Assembly: GCA_019321725.1 (NCBI GenBank)
Contig: CM033110.1
Location: 1,768,729-1,832,728 of the forward strand
Length of the DNA stretch: 64,000 nt
From: Paulownia fortunei
Taxonomy: Eukaryota > Streptophyta > Magnoliopsida > Lamiales > Paulowniaceae
Direction of reading: 5' to 3'
Shown: positions 37,263 to 50,219 of the stretch, one piece after another
How positions within the stretch are numbered: the first letter of the stretch is position 1
Layout: the number at the start of each line of letters is the position of its first letter
Program-made: the position numbers and the translations under genes
Notes under the pieces: model-generated
Told to the model about the DNA's origin: nothing
Seen by the model: the letters and a program-made list of their open reading frames with translations, nothing else
The model's database searches: none

Positions 37263-38171
37263 TCTGATCATTATGACCCAACTTGCTTATTAACTTGTGG
37301 ATTCCATAAACTCAATTTATTGGGTCTTTATTTTATTTCTATCCATCGTTTCAATTAATTTTTTGAATTTAGCCTGTTGAGCCTAATTCTGATCCATCAA
37401 ATATATATATAGGAGTGGAGATAGGAGATTATAACACTGATGCTATAATTAAAGTTATAGACTATCTCAAAAAGACCAATAATATAGAAATATTGAACGC
37501 CAAATTATGTTTGAGCGACACAAGTTTGACGATGAATTTATTTTACACTCAATGCTTACAAATTATAAAGTATTTTTATCCTTGCATTGTTGATATATAT
37601 GTACAAGTCATGAGCATTGAAATACTTCACCATACGAGAACACGACGACAACGAATACATGTTGATGCTGTTAAAAACTTGTGACAAAGTTATTATACAT
37701 TGATCAACTTTGCAATGAGATTAGTTCAATTGCTGGAAATAAGGTTAATATATTTTTCTATGATTCCATAATCTTTTTGATGTCAGGATTTCAACACATT
37801 AACATGTTACATATATGTGCTAAGCTAAGTTCCAATCCTACTCAAATCTCAATCTTTTCATCTTTTCAATTAATTTAAGGTTCTTTTCTTCTTTAACTAA
37901 ATCTAATTCCATGGATTTGACAATAACTACCATTAACAAAGATGATTATTGTGAGTAATTAAGCATATTTACAAAATGTGAAAGCAATCTCAATCATTCA
38001 GGAACAAGTATAATAAGGATGACAATAGGGTGTGATTAGTGAAACTCAAAATCGCTCCATCAAAATTTTTTTGGATTCGAACCCGAATCTGCTAGATATG
38101 TTTTATTATTTTAAAAATATTAAAAAAATAATTTTTTAAAAAAATTAATATATTAAAACTTTTTAAAATAT

Positions 38172-38205
<34 letters not shown>
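37263..38205. other. Spacer, no gene seen
   Basis: ORFs of 89 and 65 codons at 37415-37878 look random. It ends in a (TA)n tract at 38176-38205 that hosts the next element. Confidence 0.35.
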
Positions 38206-38210
<5 letters not shown>

Positions 38211-39095
38211 GTGGACATCGGGTCGGGTTTTCGAATAATTGGGTAGGATACTCAATATGTCTGGTAGTATATTTTGTTATCCGATGCCAACTCGATATAC
38301 TTGGATATTCGACTTATCGGGTATCCAAAATTTTCGAATACCCAATATATCGGATTTTGAATTTATTCGAGACTGGAGAGAAAAAATATATATATATTTT
38401 TTTAAAAAAAATATAAAAAAAATTATATTTTTTCTCTCCAGTCTCGAATCACTTTTCTTGCATGTTTGACTTTTTCTCTTTCTCCCTCTTTTTCCTCCGA
38501 TTTTTACTCCTCTTTTTCTTTTTCTTTTTCTCTTTCCCCCTTTTCTCTTTCTTATTCTTCATTTTCTCCTCCCCTCTCCTCCTCTTTTTCTTCTCTTTTT
38601 TTTTTATTTCTTCTTCTCTCTTTCTTCTCCCTTCTCAAATCTCCTTCCCCTCTTCTTCTTCTTGTCTTCTTCAATTTTCTTATATTTTTTCTCTTTCTTC
38701 TTCCCCATTTTTTCTTCCCCATTTCATCATCTCCCTCTTCTTCTTCTATATTTTTCTTATATTCTTTTGATTTATTTCTTTTTCAATTTCTTCATCACAT
38801 TTTTCTTGTTCTTGTTCTTTTTTTTTTTTATATTCTTCTATTCAATCGAGAATATATTTGAGGGTTTAGGACAAAATTGAGAGAGTGTGTTGACGACGTT
38901 AAAAATTTGAGATTAATTTTTTTAAAATTTATTTTGGGTACCTGATTGGATAATTCGAGTAGAAAAATTTTACTCGATAATCGATTCAAAAATTATCCAA
39001 TCGATTTTGGATACCCAAAATTCGATTTTTTTAAAAAAAAACTGCGATCGGATCAGGTCGGGATCCGAAAATTCGAAACCGAATGCCCACCCCTA
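38206..39095. mobile_element. hAT-like non-autonomous element, about 890 bp, with internal hairpin and CT-rich tract
   Basis: The left end is TAGGGGTGGACATCGGGTCG; the reverse complement of the right end is TAGGGGTGGGCATTCGGTTT. It lies inside a TA microsatellite, so the flanking TATATATA copies fit an 8-bp duplication but cannot prove it. Subterminal words are GGGTATCCAAAATTTTCG, GGATACCCAAAATTCG and their variants. The interior holds a perfect inverted repeat (38364-38452) and about 400 bp of almost pure pyrimidine (38455-38850). Long Phe/Ser-rich ORFs there are artefacts of that tract. Confidence 0.75.
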
Positions 39096-39434
39096 TATAT
39101 ATATATATAATAAATTTTAAAAAAAATGGATGAATTTAAAGAGAGATAAATTTGAAATGGAATGAATTTAAAGATAAAAATTAAAAATTCGATCCAAATT
39201 TATTTATAATAATAAAAATTGTCTCAAATCACAATATATTCGAATTTAAATCACCTCTTTCCCGACCCTAAACAAGTCCCTGCACACAAAAGGGATAGTA
39301 CTGTTACCTTTGGTACATTTAAGTGTACTACTACACACCAATTTTGGGATTCCACTCTTTTTCACAGCCTTTTTCCTTATCAATGCAACGACACACGTAC
39401 GGAAAGCACATTAAAAAAATTGAAGAAGGAAAAA

Positions 39435-40755
39435 GAAAATGTGAATTTCACTTTGCCCCCTCAAATATATATTCGGTGTTACTTTACCCCTTCAAATTAT
39501 GAAGATATACATTTTCACCTTTTCAACCAAAAAATTGTAATTTATTTTATAATTTTATCTCTTTTTTTGTTATATGTGGGAATATATAAAACTTAAAAAA
39601 TTGAAAGTTTGAATATTATTTGCACTTAATAATATAAAGTAACTAATTTAAATTAGATCAACCATTAAATGGTATAGTTGAATTATATGCTTAGATAATA
39701 TTTTTGTTTAATAAATTAGTTTTATTCTTAATTATCACAAATAATTATAAATAAAAAGTACTTTCTTTAAATAAAAAGGTATCTTTACTCGAAATTAACA
39801 CATATAGGTAGCTAGAGAATATATAGGCACGAAAAACAACTCTCTCTAAAGAATTCAATAAATAATTTTGTAACTTTTGTAAATGAGTATCCTCATAAAG
39901 GGGGTCAAAATGACCGGATTTGGACAACTATATACCAAAATATAGGATTTTGTTTGATTCTATTTTCCTTTTTTTTTTCATCTCCCAAAATAAAAAACGT
40001 ATTAGGAGATTAAAGTTTTGAAAAAATATATTTTTATTCCTTCAAAATACTTATCAGTCGTTATTTCAATTAAATAATTATATATTATACTATATCCCCA
40101 TTAAATACAATAAAATAATATTAACAACACATTTACAATTGAAATTATATTTCAAAATAAATAGAATATTACTTTCTAATAAAATATTCAAACACATTTT
40201 TATTTTTCACACATTTACTAATCCCACTACCCAAAATACATTCTCCTAAAAAAAATTCTCCAAAATAAGAAAAATAATACCAAACAAGGTCTAGGTTTCT
40301 TTGAAGTCGTAAAATCATGTATTGAGGTTTGACGTCTAACCAATGTCAAAAAATAAAAAAGCTTGATAACTTACCCTATATTCATTCTCATTCTCAAGTT
40401 ATATTCCTTGCACACCATTTCTTCATTTTCAAATTGTGGTTTAGTCACACTAGTCTTATGACTATTAGTTATTTATGATAATTAAAAATAAAATTATGAT
40501 AAATAAAAATTATTATTTTATAGTGCATTCACTCATGCCATTTTTAGTCCTTTTAGCTTAAATTAGTTGTTTTATATTCATTTAGTGCAAATAAAATTTT
40601 GAAGTTCAATCTTCTAAAAATCTTAAAAAACAGGTAAAATTAAAAATAAATTATATCCTCTCAATTAGAAGTGGCAAAGTGTGTACTTTTATAGTTTAAG
40701 GGGGGTAAAGTGTCATCAAACATTGGGGTGGAGGGTAAAAGTGAAACACACCCAA
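39435..40755. mobile_element. Element with about 90-bp degenerate inverted ends (Mutator-like MITE?)
   Basis: The left arm contains TTTCACTTTGCCCCCTCAAA and GTTACTTTACCCCTTCAAAT. The reverse complement of the right arm contains TTTCACTTTTACCCTCCACC and GACACTTTACCCCCCTTAAA, in the same order and spacing. Long terminal inverted repeats without a transposase suit Mutator-type MITEs. No clear target duplication. Confidence 0.55.
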
Positions 40756-41205
40756 ATTAAAAAAAAAAAAATAAGAAAAGTAAAATAAATCTAGCATGGT
40801 ATGCAAGGTATAGTAGGGGCCCCTGCCAAATTGACTTGGTGCACTTCCCAGTCCCCAGCAGCCCATTAAAAGACTTGTTGTCCTTTCTGGATTTGTATAC
40901 GGAACAAATTTTGAACCCAATGAATTGCATTAATTATCGTCCACAAAGATTTATTATATCCATAAATATTTGGGAACTTCCAGCTGATTTCATCCAGAAT
41001 TATATCATATATTTCTATATAATTCAATTTTTACTGATGAAAAAAAATCAAGAAATTTGGCTATTGCAAAAAAATAAAAATAAAAAATTTATATTAAGAT
41101 GACCCTACATGATATCCATAAATATTCATCAAATTTTACTAATTTAGATTTCATATATTTCAATATAATTTAACTGTTGGTGGTGGTGGTGAATACAATC
41201 TCATA
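40756..41205. other. Spacer, no gene seen
   Basis: Short ORFs on both strands overlap at 40696-41102 and lack motifs. Confidence 0.35.
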
Positions 41206-41613
41206 AACAATGCTTTTAAAATCGAATTCGATCAGTTGATTTGATCGGTACATTAGCCAATCAATGGTAGCTTTGATTCGAATGGAAACAAAAAAATAGA
41301 AATTCAATCAAATCGATCAAATTGGACAAAAAACCACTCATAATCAATTTATTTATTATTTTTATTTTTATTTTTTTAAAAATTTAAATTTAATATTTGG
41401 TTACATATATGTGGTTATTTGGATTTTGAATATATTTTTTTTTGTGGTTATGTATAAAGATATATAACAATTAATTTATTATATTATTATTTTATATAAT
41501 ATAATAAAAAATATAATATTTTTTTAAATCGATTTAATTATCGATCTAATTAATTGAATTGTTGATTGACAATAAAATCGATTTTGTTATTGATTCGATT
41601 ATGAAAATACTAT
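41206..41613. mobile_element. Second copy of the 29535-type element
   Basis: The reverse complement of the right end, AGTATTTTCATAATCGAATC, matches the left terminus at 29537. The left end TGCTTTTAAAATCGAATTCG is a degenerate version of it. The interior has many ATCGAT/AATCGA words flanking an AT-rich core. No ORF. Confidence 0.6.
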
Positions 41614-42304
41614 TAATTAATCAAATTATTTATAAAAAAAAAAAGAAAAAAAAAAGCATATTGGGGTGACCCTACAGTTATTTAAAGAACTGGAGAAAGA
41701 AGGGGGATATGTTTACTCATCTGCAATGCCACAACAAAAATTTTTTTAGCAGAGTTTTGATAACTGAAAAAAAAGGGTTAAAAGGGAGAGTTGACAACAA
41801 CATGCAAAAGTGAAAATCCTCTTGCATTTATGAATGTATTTTGAGGAGCAGAAGCAGAAGCAGATCCATCACTTTTGATATCCTAGATTCTGTACCGCTA
41901 CCAGCTAAAAAAGCTGTCTCTTAAATTTCTTTGCAAAGAGATTTGCATGTCGCTTTTCCCACAACTTTAAAAGTCAGACCACCCTAAATTATCCAACGAA
42001 GTTAATAAAAAACCAAAAAAAGATTGTAAAAATAACCACACACACAGTGACCTCTCACACTTATATTCTGACGCTTATCTCTCTCTACTCTCTAGATTGA
42101 AAGAATTTTCTGTAGATGCGCTGATCGAGGCATTCTTTCTTTCTTGCCTTGTCTCTATCCGTATGTCTTCTGTTTTGCTCGTGTGTGGGAGTGGGACTGA
42201 GCTAAAAAGGGTAGATCATACTATCATAGTTAGTGTGTGTGTGTGTGTGAAGTTTTCAAGATTTTTAAAGAAGAGAAAGAGAGAGATTTGAAGGGTACTC
42301 AGAA
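41614..42304 (+). promoter_or_regulatory. Presumed promoter and 5' UTR of the SOSEKI gene
   Basis: GC content rises towards the gene. A CT-rich stretch (CTTATCTCTCTCTACTCTCTAG, 42075-42096) and a (GT)n run at 42233-42248 precede the ATG. No single TATA box is clear. Confidence 0.35.
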
Positions 42305-44895
42305 ATGGAGGTTGTCCAAGGGGGGAGGAGAAGGGTGTGTAGAGAAATGAGTCCAGAGAGGGGTAGAGTGTGTGATCAGCCAAGAATGATGAGGCCCACA
42401 TTCAAGAAAGTTCAGATTGTCTACTATCTCTCCAGAAATGGTCACCTTGAGCACCCTCATTACATGGAAGTAACCCATCTTGCTCATCAACAACTTCGCT
42501 TGAAAGGTATTGGAGTTTTTTTTTTTTTTTTGCCTTCTTTACTGGTTCACTTGAATGATTTATACTTCTGTTGTAGATGTTATGGATCGCCTCACAGTTC
42601 TCAGGGGTAAAGGCATGCCTTCACTCTACTCCTGGTCTTGCAAAAGGTATATGCCAGCTGCATGTATAGTTTTGTTTAATCTGGTTTCATTTTTTCAGTA
42701 TATATGATAATATATAAGTACATTTTTTTCATCTGTGGGGAAATGGGAATCCCTCATTCACAAAGCTTTTGATGGGCTGTATGTTTATGAAAGCTTAAAT
42801 AAAAAAGAAAAGTGACTAATATATGTATGAACTGGTGGGTGATGGTATAGGAGCTACAAGAATGGCTATGTGTGGAATGATTTGGTTGAAAATGATGTCA
42901 TATATCCATCAGAAGGAGCTGAATATGTACTCAAAGGATCTGAACTGATTGAGGGTTGCACTGGTAATTTTTCTTTTTCTTTTTCTTTTTAGAATGATTA
43001 AATATACCTAAGTAGTTGAATTTTTTAGCGAACTTGGACAAAAATTGCACTATTTCACAGTTGTGTTCATGATTCATGTTTTAATTTTTGAAACCATGGA
43101 CTTCAGAGAAATTGCATCACCTTCAAGTGGGCAATGTTCAACTTGGGAACAGCCAGCAGGCTGGCCAAGACTCAAACTTCCAGCCCAAACGCAAGTCTTT
43201 AGCTTCAAAACGGCGTACCGAGCTGGAAGAAATGGTGAATAACCAGTATGATCATCTCGGTGAAGATGAAGAAAATGCAGCAGAAGAAGAAGAATATGAA
43301 GAGAAAACAAGCTACACAAGGAGCACCACACCCCACTCCAGATGCTCAAGGGGTGTCTCCACTGATGAAATTGAAGAATTTAAACAACAAAATGCACAAA
43401 AGAATGGCCCCTCCGAATTATCCCTTGATTGCAACTTATTTTCACCCCCTCCATCAACCACATCTTCCACTGTTTCTGACAAGGCAAACAATGACACAAT
43501 TAGCAATAATAACAACAATACCACTTCTAAGAGATTTGAAGATGGTGATCCAGTAGGGAATGAGTCACTGCTGAGCAGAAACTCTATGCTGCTCAGCCTC
43601 ATCGCATGCGGTGGCTCAGGGTCATTCAGGAAGACTGCGCCACCACCAGTTGTGAAGCAATCACCGCCGCCATGTACGGCAGCTAGGAAGAGTGGCAGTG
43701 GTGGCAACCTGCATAAAGGGGTCGTTTGCAAAGCAGCAGCGAAGGTGGCGGTGGAGGAGGATGAGATGATAATCGGTTGCATGTCTGAGAATCCGCGGTT
43801 TGGGAACTTGCAGGCTGAGGAAAAGGAGTATTTCAGTGGGAGCATTGTGGAGTCCATAGCCACTGAAAGAATTGAGGTTGAGCCTGGATTGAAGAAATCA
43901 TCTTCCCACAATGAAGAACGGTGAGTGATCATGTTATCCTTATCAATTACTCCTGGATTAGAATATGTTTTGAGTATGATTAACAGTTATAGTTTCTTGT
44001 TTTTGATCACCATGGGATTGGTCATTCTGGTCATAAGTAAACATATACTAGAACACAAATTTGATACTGCAAGAATAGCTCTTTCCCACAAAACAGGACA
44101 ACAATAAAAGATAAAAGAAGAACAATGAGAGGAAGATGAAGATCATATGTCAACTGATTAAGTTGAACTGAAGTCAACTGAGAGTCTCTCAGGTGTACTC
44201 TGCTTATGTAAAAGCCAAAGGAAAAACCAAAAAGATCATAACAAGATGATAAAACAGATAGAAAAAGACTTGTTTTTTTGCTTTTGGCAAGAAGTAAAAG
44301 TGCATTTTACTGGGGCCCAGTTGGGATATACAACAAAATTGAAGTGATTCTTTCTTCACAATAATTTCTCTGATTTCTAGGCTTTCTGTTCACAAGACTT
44401 AGACTTCCGACTTCCAACTTCCAACCCACAAGCATATGAATCAATGTTAATTTTTATGTATTGGATCAACTTTTGTTGGTCTTAGTCTCAACCATGGGAA
44501 TGTCATTTACAAGTAAATTTCAAATACTATGTTAATTAAGCAATGACACTTCTCTACTTCTTGTGCTTGTATGTATTTTTTCTAGTTGAATTGATGTATA
44601 ATAAGGTAAAATGTTGTTTCCCGTTAAATGACGAGGATCATGTCATAATTCCGTTATTGATGTGACATTATCCTCACTAGAATTATGGATATTGATGAGC
44701 TCGATAATAACTTTTACCGGTGAATTTGCTTGTGCTAAAATAAACTTTAATTCGATTCACACTAATTTTTCATGGATCAGGAGCACCATGACTGGGCTAG
44801 GAGAAGCAGCAGAGGAGGAAATGGAAAATGAGAAGGGGGTGAAAGGGATATGCATCCCAAGGAAGAAGTCATCTTCCAAACAGTCCAAGAAATGA
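42305..44895 (+). CDS. SOK: SOSEKI (DUF966/UPSTREAM OF FLC) polarity protein, five exons
   Basis: Exons: 42305-42506, 42577-42646, 42851-42963, 43107-43920, 44781-44895. They total 1314 nt, or 437 aa; all introns are GT-AG and keep frame. The DIX-like N-terminal domain (about 33-126) runs from [20 protein letters not shown] through [19 protein letters not shown] to [11 protein letters not shown]. In SOSEKI proteins this domain polymerises and focuses the protein at one cell corner or edge. Later conserved blocks are [15 protein letters not shown] and [11 protein letters not shown], followed by [11 protein letters not shown]. Between them lie acidic, Ser/Asn-rich low-complexity regions. The C-terminus is basic ([11 protein letters not shown]). 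The paralogue number cannot be set from sequence alone. A 206-codon antisense ORF in exon 4 is a shadow. Confidence 0.93.
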
Positions 44896-45232
44896 CCCAT
44901 TTTTATCCTTGTGAGAGCTTCATTGAATTAGCTGTAATCTGTTGCAACTTTATTGCACCTAGTTATGAACAGTTAATGTGAAATTTATTCTAATCATGTG
45001 GTTTTCCCAATTGTGAGCAACTGCCAGAGCTGTAAAAAGTTGATAAAAGTAGTGACTTTGCTCTGTTAAGGAGATAAAATCCCTGTTGTCTCTTCTGCTT
45101 TTATGGGAAAGAATTGAATTGCCCTTCTTAATTTTTGGTAGTTAGTACTTTAATGAGAGTAATAATGGAAGTTATTCTTGATCTTTGCTGTGTTCTGGTT
45201 ATTATATTTAGGGTATTGTAAATGTTACATTA
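44896..45232 (+). other. SOSEKI 3' UTR and flank
   Basis: T-rich, with several AATGAGAG/AATAATGG near-poly(A) words. No other gene. Confidence 0.4.
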
Positions 45233-45615
45233 TTAGGGGTCTTTATTCGGTTAAATTGAATTAAAATTTTAGTTAATTGAATACCAAACCGAATAATTTG
45301 GTTTGGTTATAACTGAATTTTTTTCAATTTTTATTAATTGTTTTTTTTAAAGGAAAATAAAAAAGATAAAACTTAATGAAATTATAAATGTATTTTTAAT
45401 TTATTATTTTTTAATTTGGGTGAGTACAAAATAAAGAAAATAGTATTGAAAATAAACAATAACTATGAAAATATTGTATATAAATAATAAAAATTATAAA
45501 TTAGTTTTGAATCGGTTAACCAAAACAAAAAAAAATTAGAAAATGAATATTAAAATTAAAATTTTCAATTCGATTTTGGTTTGATTCAAGTGATTAATCG
45601 AATTGTAAGTACCCA
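45233..45615. mobile_element. Repeat element related to 34780-35160
   Basis: The ends are AGGGGTCTTTATTCGGTTAA and (reverse complement) ATGGGTACTTACAATTCGATTAA, a loose inverted repeat. The interior shares AAATTATAAATGTATTTTTA and TTGGGTGAGTA with the copy at 34.9 kb. No ORF. Confidence 0.6.
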
Positions 45616-46224
45616 TATATTGCATTACCTCCCAAGTGTCCGTAGATGTGATATCGTAATCATTCTTTTATAATTCATTAAGGCTGCTATTAAATGGGGT
45701 TTGAATTAAAAAAAAATTGAGCTGTATTTTGCTTTTACTACTAAAGATCGTAGAAATGACTTGTTAAAGTAGATAAATTAAACATTTCAATATACTATCC
45801 TTTAAGTTTCACAAATAATTTCTGCTGCTTACCCTTTAATTAGTTACTAGTATTCTCATATTGTTTTTTTTTAGTAAAGCCACTAAATACATTAATATAT
45901 TATGCATCAATCAACAAGAAATTATCAATTATTAATTAATAATTTATAAATATTAATTATCAACAATCATTACTCATTACAATATAAATAAATAAATATC
46001 CACATATTTAGTTGGATTCAAATTCAAAATTTAAAAGTTTTGAAATCTCAATTTTATTACTTGAACTCGACTTTATTACTAATAAGGCTCATATCCATAA
46101 GTATTTCTTTATTTATTTTTTAAAGGCACCTTAAAAATTAGGATTTTACCATATTTAGAATTGATCAATCATTAAATTTGAAAAAAAAAAAAGAATTAAA
46201 TTCACACTTTTTTTATTGTTGAAG
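45616..46224. other. AT-rich spacer
   Basis: Nothing recognised. Confidence 0.35.
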
Positions 46225-46945
46225 ATATTATAAGGCAAACCCAACCCTGTGCTAATTGCACGGTTGGATGCCAAAATGGGAAGAAAAATCCATCCCAACC
46301 CAGCGCTATATTTTGTGCTAAAATGAAGTTATCTACAGAGCTGCGCTATCAATTTTTTTATTTTCTTTTTTTTGTTTAATAAATTTTATATTTATTTATT
46401 ATGTTTAAAAATATTTTAAAAGTTTATATTTTATCCTAATTGCATATTTTTCAACAAAATTATTTCTTTTTGTATTTTATATGTACTCAAATATTTTTTA
46501 ATAAAATGTAATTATTTTACCCTAATTGGTATTATTAAGATTAAAATATTTATATTGTCAAAATTTATTAACATGTAATTTACTTTTCTGTTTAAGTTGT
46601 ATTATTAAATATTTATTTTTGTATTTCATCTAAATCAATGTAATGTTTTATTTTTCTACTTAAATTTTATTATCAATTATTTTATTTTTTATGTATATTA
46701 TTTAATTTACAAGTAATTATATTATATTAATAAAATATATTATTTAATTAACAAAACGTAAAATACAAATTGAATATGTATTTGTATCAATATGTTAATA
46801 GATATTTGATAAATTAAAATAGTTATTGTAAATGGAATAATAAGGAATATTCTTTTTAGAGTAAATTTAAAGTAGATGAGTTGGTATTAAATTTTAAATT
46901 TGGTACAGTTTCTGCATTAATTATGGGTTGGAGATGATCTAAAAT
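46225..46945. mobile_element. Dispersed repeat D, copy 2 (inverted relative to 36.5-37.3 kb)
   Basis: It starts CAAACCCAACCCTGTGC and ends near GTTTCTGCATTAATTATGGGTTGG. Reverse-complemented, these match the ends of copy 1. The CCAACCC/GGGTTGG outer words form a short inverted repeat. No ORF. Confidence 0.65.
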
Positions 46946-48820
46946 TAAAAATTACTGTGTGTAAATTAATTAATTAAAAGATTTAATTTTGGAAAATCTA
47001 TGATTCACTATGAATCTTTATATTAAAAAATTAATATTGACGCAAAAAAATATGGAATTAGTTGTTTAATGGAAGTATAAATATGCTCAACATATGACTT
47101 ATTTCTTACCTACATTTTATAATTTTTTTTTTTAATAATTTAAACTTTAAAATGAAATAATTATTTAATATGATTAATATATGTGTTTGATCACTTGTTT
47201 CTCGTTGTGATATGCTACTTGATACAAGCCACTTCGAACAAACTAATGACTGATATTACTTTTTGAAATTAGAATTCTTTTCTTTTCTTTTTTCTATAAT
47301 TTTTTGTAGAGCTAAATAGGACCTATTTGGACCAATTTCTGCCCGGCCCGCCTACTGACAATTGCATATGATTTGGACTAGTTAATTATTGAACCTTTGT
47401 CGGGTAAATTTTTTTTTTTTTTTTTTTTTGAACTCAAAATTTTGTCATAGCCAAGTGGTTGCCCCACTAAGTTTTAAAAGCCTTTCTTGTCTTTAATCTC
47501 CAAATTAAATTCTTGTAAGAGAAGAATCCATTGGATGAGGCGTGACTTAGTATCATTTTTGGTAAGCAAGTAACTAATAGCAGTATGATTGGAATAAACA
47601 ATATTTTTTCCAGAGCGAATTTCCCGCCAACTCCATTTTTTCCGACAAATATTTTAAAAATTCATATCTTTTTCAAATTTTATTCATTTTTTGTGCATAA
47701 TATATTAATTTAATCTTCTTTCATGCTCTACAGTATGATAATAATACTATACATCAAAAAATAAAAATCAAGTTCGATTTTTGAGGCATCAATCATAGTG
47801 GTATTTCAAAAATAATTCCTACTGATTGATTCGATTTATACCAAATTAAAACATGCATTCTTCATATGAAAAATACAGCATACGATGCAAATCTCATCGC
47901 CTAATTTTTATGCTTCTATTAAATTATGAGTATTTTCATAAATAATAAGTATAAAAATATACTCATGCATTCACTCAATCAAACCGACGAGGTTAGGTTG
48001 AGCCCTAATGGCTCTCATGCCACTGAAGGAAATTAAATTGCACATAGTCAATAAATGTGTGAATCTTTATTACATTTAGTAGTGAAAAATTATCAATTCA
48101 TACTGAATCAACGACTCGCCTACAAGCCCTCTCCGAATGATTAATATGTCAGTAGTCTTCCTCACTTCAATAGATGATTGCTCTAACGGATGCTATTAGA
48201 GAGTATCCACTATTATTTTATACATCTTAAACTCTTAAAGAACTCTCTTTTTTTATTTTTGATGACACTCCAAGAGAGAGATGTAGAGAGAATATGAAGA
48301 GAGAGAAAGTTTTATATCTAGGAGAGGACGTAATATGGTGATACCCAAGATGAGAGATAATATCTTATGTAAAAATATATTTCAATCCCTATTATACTTA
48401 GAATTGCACTAAGAGATACACAAGATCATCCCTATCACATTGGAAGATACACAAGATCTTCCTTATAGCAATGGGATCCCTCAAATATTGATGCAAATCT
48501 AAAAATGCACCAATAGAAACAAAACAAAGGCCAAACATTAGGTTACACAATCTTTTTGTGGTTGCTAGATACCTTGTCCATTGATTTCAACGTAATATTT
48601 TCTCTTCGTAATTTAAATCAAGATGAGAAATGTTTTGACTTAATTGAAAATATAGTCATTAAGTAAAGGACCATTTAATTAACTAATGTACTGATCTAGA
48701 ATTAAGGAATGATTCTATTATTTTGTGGAGCTAAGACAAATCTTTTAAAATCATGAACATCATATAAGGAATGATCCACTTTCTTTTTCCAACATCCTAA
48801 TATAACCATACTAGGATTCT
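46946..48820. other. AT-rich spacer
   Basis: No supported gene. T-run at 47409-47429. Confidence 0.35.
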
Positions 48821-49200
48821 TCATTGCTAACATGCTCATTCTCCCATCTCTATGTTAGGTTGACCTACTCGGTCTGCCTAGGTTGGTCATCTTGTATCCG
48901 ATCGAGCATCTCAGCTCGGCATCAACGAGATAATCTTCCAACTGATGTGCTCGCCCAACTCGGACATTGGCAAAGCAGGCCAACTTCTATCATTCCACAT
49001 GGGCTGACCAATCCACCCTTAACCAGTGACACTTAAATAGTTACGTATTTAGGCCGGAGCCCTTAACTCATCTTATCATTTAGGCCTAAGCCCATACACG
49101 GCCTCCTACGCCTTGAATCCTTAATCAGGACTCAACTCAGACGAGCTCATCTAGGACAAGCCAAATCCATACTACATCATGTACTACTGCCATCCCTCTT
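48821..49200. other. GC-richer anonymous segment, probably transposon-derived
   Basis: The composition shifts sharply from its neighbours (GACCTACTCGGTCTGCCTAGG, CTCGGCATCAACGAG). A 70-codon ORF here matches nothing I know. The segment looks like retrotransposon or satellite debris, but no terminal structure was found. Confidence 0.3.
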
Positions 49201-49636
49201 GATTTTGGGAGGAAGGTGTTAATAGTCTATAAGATTTTGTTTACTTTCTACTTGTCAACATGAGATTAAGCATTTGGGTTGTTGGTGCTCATCGATATTG
49301 ATAAGACTAGAGACATATACTTGAGTTTTTACATATGAAACTAGAGCCCACTTTATGGTGCTATCTACTTTAATGATTTTAAACTTACAAAATAAATCGT
49401 GGATCATGAATTGGATGCAATGAGGGAAAATAATTATACACATATCTCACTTTTTTTATCATATACTATGTTTATATAAAATACAAGAAATAGTTCTGTT
49501 ATAGCCAATCTGATCCTTCTATAGGCAATCCCCTGTTTCCACTTCAAATTTGCTGTAATTTAAGTGCGTGACATCTCTTCTTATATTAATGTGTGATAGT
49601 TTTACAAAAGGTCGAGTTTGATATGCATAGAGATCA

Positions 49637-49684
49637 ACTTTTTCTCTCTCCACATCACAACTTTTTCTCTCTCCACATCACAAC
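49637..49684. repeat. 24-bp tandem duplication
   Basis: CAACTTTTTCTCTCTCCACA(TCA) occurs twice in a row. Confidence 0.85.
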
Positions 49685-50219
49685 TTTCTATACACGTCTT
49701 GCACATCTATTTTGGTAACAGAAGATGTTACACAGTTTGGATAAGAATAGCATTCGGCAGGGTGGCAAAAAATTGCATCAAAATGATTCCTTAGATATAG
49801 ATGAATCACAAGGAAAACGAGAAAGCTAATAGAAACAAAAACATAGATCCATCTACAAAACACTCACTAGCTAGTATGAATACACAAGTAATAATTTTGA
49901 GTTTTTTTTTCTAATATTATGGGGATTTCAAATTTATTTAATATGAAAATTATTTGTAATCTTTAATTCTAAAATTTTTGGGTTAAATTCAAATATGTTC
50001 ATCAAATGAACCAAATAACACTTTACAATAAAGTGTGATTGTACGATGAATATATACTTTATCTTTACAAGTCAATCCCCTAAACAACCATAATTTAACA
50101 AGTTTGTCGTAAATACAACAATCAAAGCATATATATTCCTATTCACAAAGTAAAAGTCATCCCACAGATAATATGGAATCTTTAATCTTGGTTTTGAATT
50201 TAAGTAACTATATCAAATG

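Noticed and set aside
38462..38880. Overlapping ORFs of 72-131 codons rich in Phe/Ser/Leu
   Set aside because: They arise from a nearly pure pyrimidine tract; all three frames are open for compositional reasons.
43312..43932. 206-codon antisense ORF
   Set aside because: It lies opposite SOSEKI exon 4, whose sense frame is clearly coding; low-stop antisense frames are expected there.
47441..47475. AGCCAAGTGGTTGCC, resembling a tRNA D-arm
   Set aside because: No matching acceptor stem, anticodon arm or TTCGA-type T arm follows.
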